DNA of 14,049 nucleotides from NCBI GenBank assembly GCA_943349675.1, contig CALQZN010000018.1, forward strand, positions 1 to 14,049, in the 5' to 3' direction. Shown in pieces: positions 13,347 through 14,049 of the stretch. The DNA comes from Candidatus Nomurabacteria bacterium (GTDB taxonomy: Bacteria > Patescibacteriota > Minisyncoccia > Phycocordibacterales > SBAW01). Position 1 is the first letter of the stretch; every line of letters starts with the position of its first letter. Both the position numbers and the translations under genes were made by a program. The notes under the pieces were generated by a model. The model made no database searches. It was not told the origin of the DNA and saw only the letters and a program-made list of their open reading frames with translations.

Positions 13347-13580
13347 ATGACTAGGTCGAGACAAACAAAGGAATATGCCTATTTTGTTGAGCGATTGCGG
13401 AAAGCTCGCGAAGAGGCAGGATTGACGCAGGTTCAAGTTGCCAAGAAATTGAAGCGTCCGCAATCGCACATTTCTAATGTAGAATCAGGACAGCAAAGAG
13501 TTGACGTTGTCGAACTTCAATTTTTTGCGAAGGTGTATAATAAAGATATCAACTTTTTTATTAAAAAATTAACTAACTAA
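13347..13580 (+). CDS. XRE-family helix-turn-helix regulator
   Basis: This 77-residue single-domain DNA-binding protein has the Cro/CI-type HTH at about residues 12-66: FVERLRKAREEAGLTQVQVA, then KKLKRPQSHISNVESGQQRV, the classic 'LTQ..vA..l...qs.is..E.G.r' pattern. The recognition helix is around QSHISNVE. The tail (KDINFFIKKLTN) is short, with no ligand or peptidase domain. A palindrome just upstream is a likely binding site. The gene is visibly AT-richer than everything to its left. It is followed after 1 nt by a small membrane protein gene, so they are surely co-transcribed. Such pairs are often accessory or mobile cargo. Confidence 0.92.
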   Translation: MTRSRQTKEYAYFVERLRKAREEAGLTQVQVAKKLKRPQSHISNVESGQQRVDVVELQFFAKVYNKDINFFIKKLTN

Positions 13581-13581
13581 T

Positions 13582-13875
13582 ATGTTTCAAATATTATCGT
13601 TACTCGTTTTGATTTCAGCGATTGGTTACATGGTTTCAGTAAGAGGTAAGGTAAAAACTGGTCAAGCCGTTGATCAACTTAGTGGTGGTGAAAAACTTTA
13701 CATTTGGATAACTTGCCTACTAAACCCCGTTTTCTCTGGGGCAGTTTTTTATTACGGTTGGAAGAAATTACTACCCCAAAAAGCTAAACAAGCAAATTCA
13801 ATTTCTCTCTGGGCTTTTTTCCTTGAAATAGTTATCGGTGTTCTTATTTTATTTTTGACTAGTGGAGGTAAATGA
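13582..13875 (+). CDS. Small membrane protein (97 residues), unknown function
   Basis: I do not recognise the family. Three hydrophobic segments lie at about residues 2-20, 41-60 and 76-93. Between the first two is a basic, polar stretch (RGKVKTGQAVDQLSGGEK), and between the last two is KKLLPQKAKQ. The start lies 1 nt after the XRE stop, without a Shine-Dalgarno, which suggests translational coupling. AT-rich composition matches its neighbours. It is probably the target or partner controlled by the XRE protein, but toxin, immunity or plain membrane roles cannot be told apart from sequence. Confidence 0.7.
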   Translation: MFQILSLLVLISAIGYMVSVRGKVKTGQAVDQLSGGEKLYIWITCLLNPVFSGAVFYYGWKKLLPQKAKQANSISLWAFFLEIVIGVLILFLTSGGK

Positions 13876-13887
13876 TAAAAATATATT

Positions 13888-14049
13888 ATGGAGCAAAATA
13901 ATCCAACTGTTGAACAACTTCCCAAATACGGTGATACATTAAAAGAGGTAGGCAAACAACTTACTCTAAGAAAAAAAGATATTTTCAAGCGAGTAATTCT
14001 TGCCACTTGGCCAATGGCTGTTTTTTGTGGAAGCTTAGCTATTACTGTA
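13888..14049 (+). CDS. Start of a further membrane protein gene (3' end outside the window)
   Basis: The ATG at 13888 opens a frame that stays open for 54 codons to the right edge. The first ~36 residues are polar and charged (MEQNNPTVEQLPKYGDTLKE, then a basic LRKKDIFKR), followed by a hydrophobic segment starting VILATWPMAVFCGSLAITV, so one TM helix begins here. It follows the 97-residue gene by 12 nt on the same strand and has the same AT-rich composition, so it belongs to the XRE-led cluster. There is no recognised family. Confidence 0.6.
   Translation, partial: MEQNNPTVEQLPKYGDTLKEVGKQLTLRKKDIFKRVILATWPMAVFCGSLAITV

Noticed and set aside
12949..13469. Minus- and plus-strand ORFs across the hairpin array (up to 165 codons)
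   Set aside because: They are translations of inverted repeats, are rich in Phe/Lys/Pro runs, and the longest one runs antisense through the XRE gene.
13872..13901. Nine-codon ORF behind GGAGG at 13863
   Set aside because: GGAGG is part of the SGGK codons of the upstream gene; the ORF is tiny and overlaps the next start.

Overview
The window reads as chromosome from a member of the Candidate Phyla Radiation (Patescibacteria), most likely a Parcubacteria/Kaiserbacteria-like lineage. This assignment is inferred from gene content and style, not from a search. Pointers are compact, tightly packed genes, single tRNAs scattered between protein genes, a short ValRS C-terminus, a Wzy-like protein with a TPR tail next to murJ, and many promoters whose -10 box sits so close to the start codon that the mRNA must be leaderless or nearly so.

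Layout. Positions 1-2386 (+): 3' part of valS, a PrsW-type membrane protease and an Hsp20 chaperone. Positions 2390-3416: tRNA-Phe(GAA), a small one-TM protein (-), tRNA-Arg(CCT) followed by a cluster of hairpins, a glutaredoxin-like protein (-) and tRNA-Gly(CCC) (-). Positions 3429-7549, nearly all (-): an FtsB/DivIC-like division protein, a divergent 34-residue membrane peptide, lepA (EF4) and murJ. Positions 7556-9880 (-): a Wzy/O-antigen-ligase-like membrane protein with TPRs, directly upstream of murJ. Positions 9937-10254 (-): RNase P RNA and its terminator. Positions 10241-12069 (-): a PIF1-like helicase and, by ATGA overlap, a DUF192 protein whose last codons carry the rnpB promoter. 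Positions 12157-12855 (+): an alternative-oxidase-like diiron protein with all expected iron ligands. Positions 12856-13346: a gene-free stretch of seven successive, mostly perfect hairpins ending in a terminator, then an operator-like palindrome. Positions 13347-14049 (+): a visibly AT-richer cluster with an XRE regulator, a small membrane protein and the start of another membrane protein.

How the genes relate. murJ, the Wzy-like gene and the FtsB-like gene point to envelope and division work. valS, lepA, rnpB and the three tRNAs are translation functions. PrsW, Hsp20 and glutaredoxin suggest stress and redox handling, and the alternative-oxidase-like protein suggests oxygen reduction or scavenging.

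Most unusual observations: (1) lepA carries an in-frame insertion of about 45 codons, about 90 nt of which is a nested palindrome, resembling in principle the Rickettsia palindromic elements; a related sequence occurs in the intergenic hairpin array. (2) An alternative oxidase lies in an otherwise CPR-like gene context. (3) A dense non-coding hairpin array covers 12881-13247. (4) A recurrent '-10, 7 nt, ATG' promoter architecture fixes several starts.
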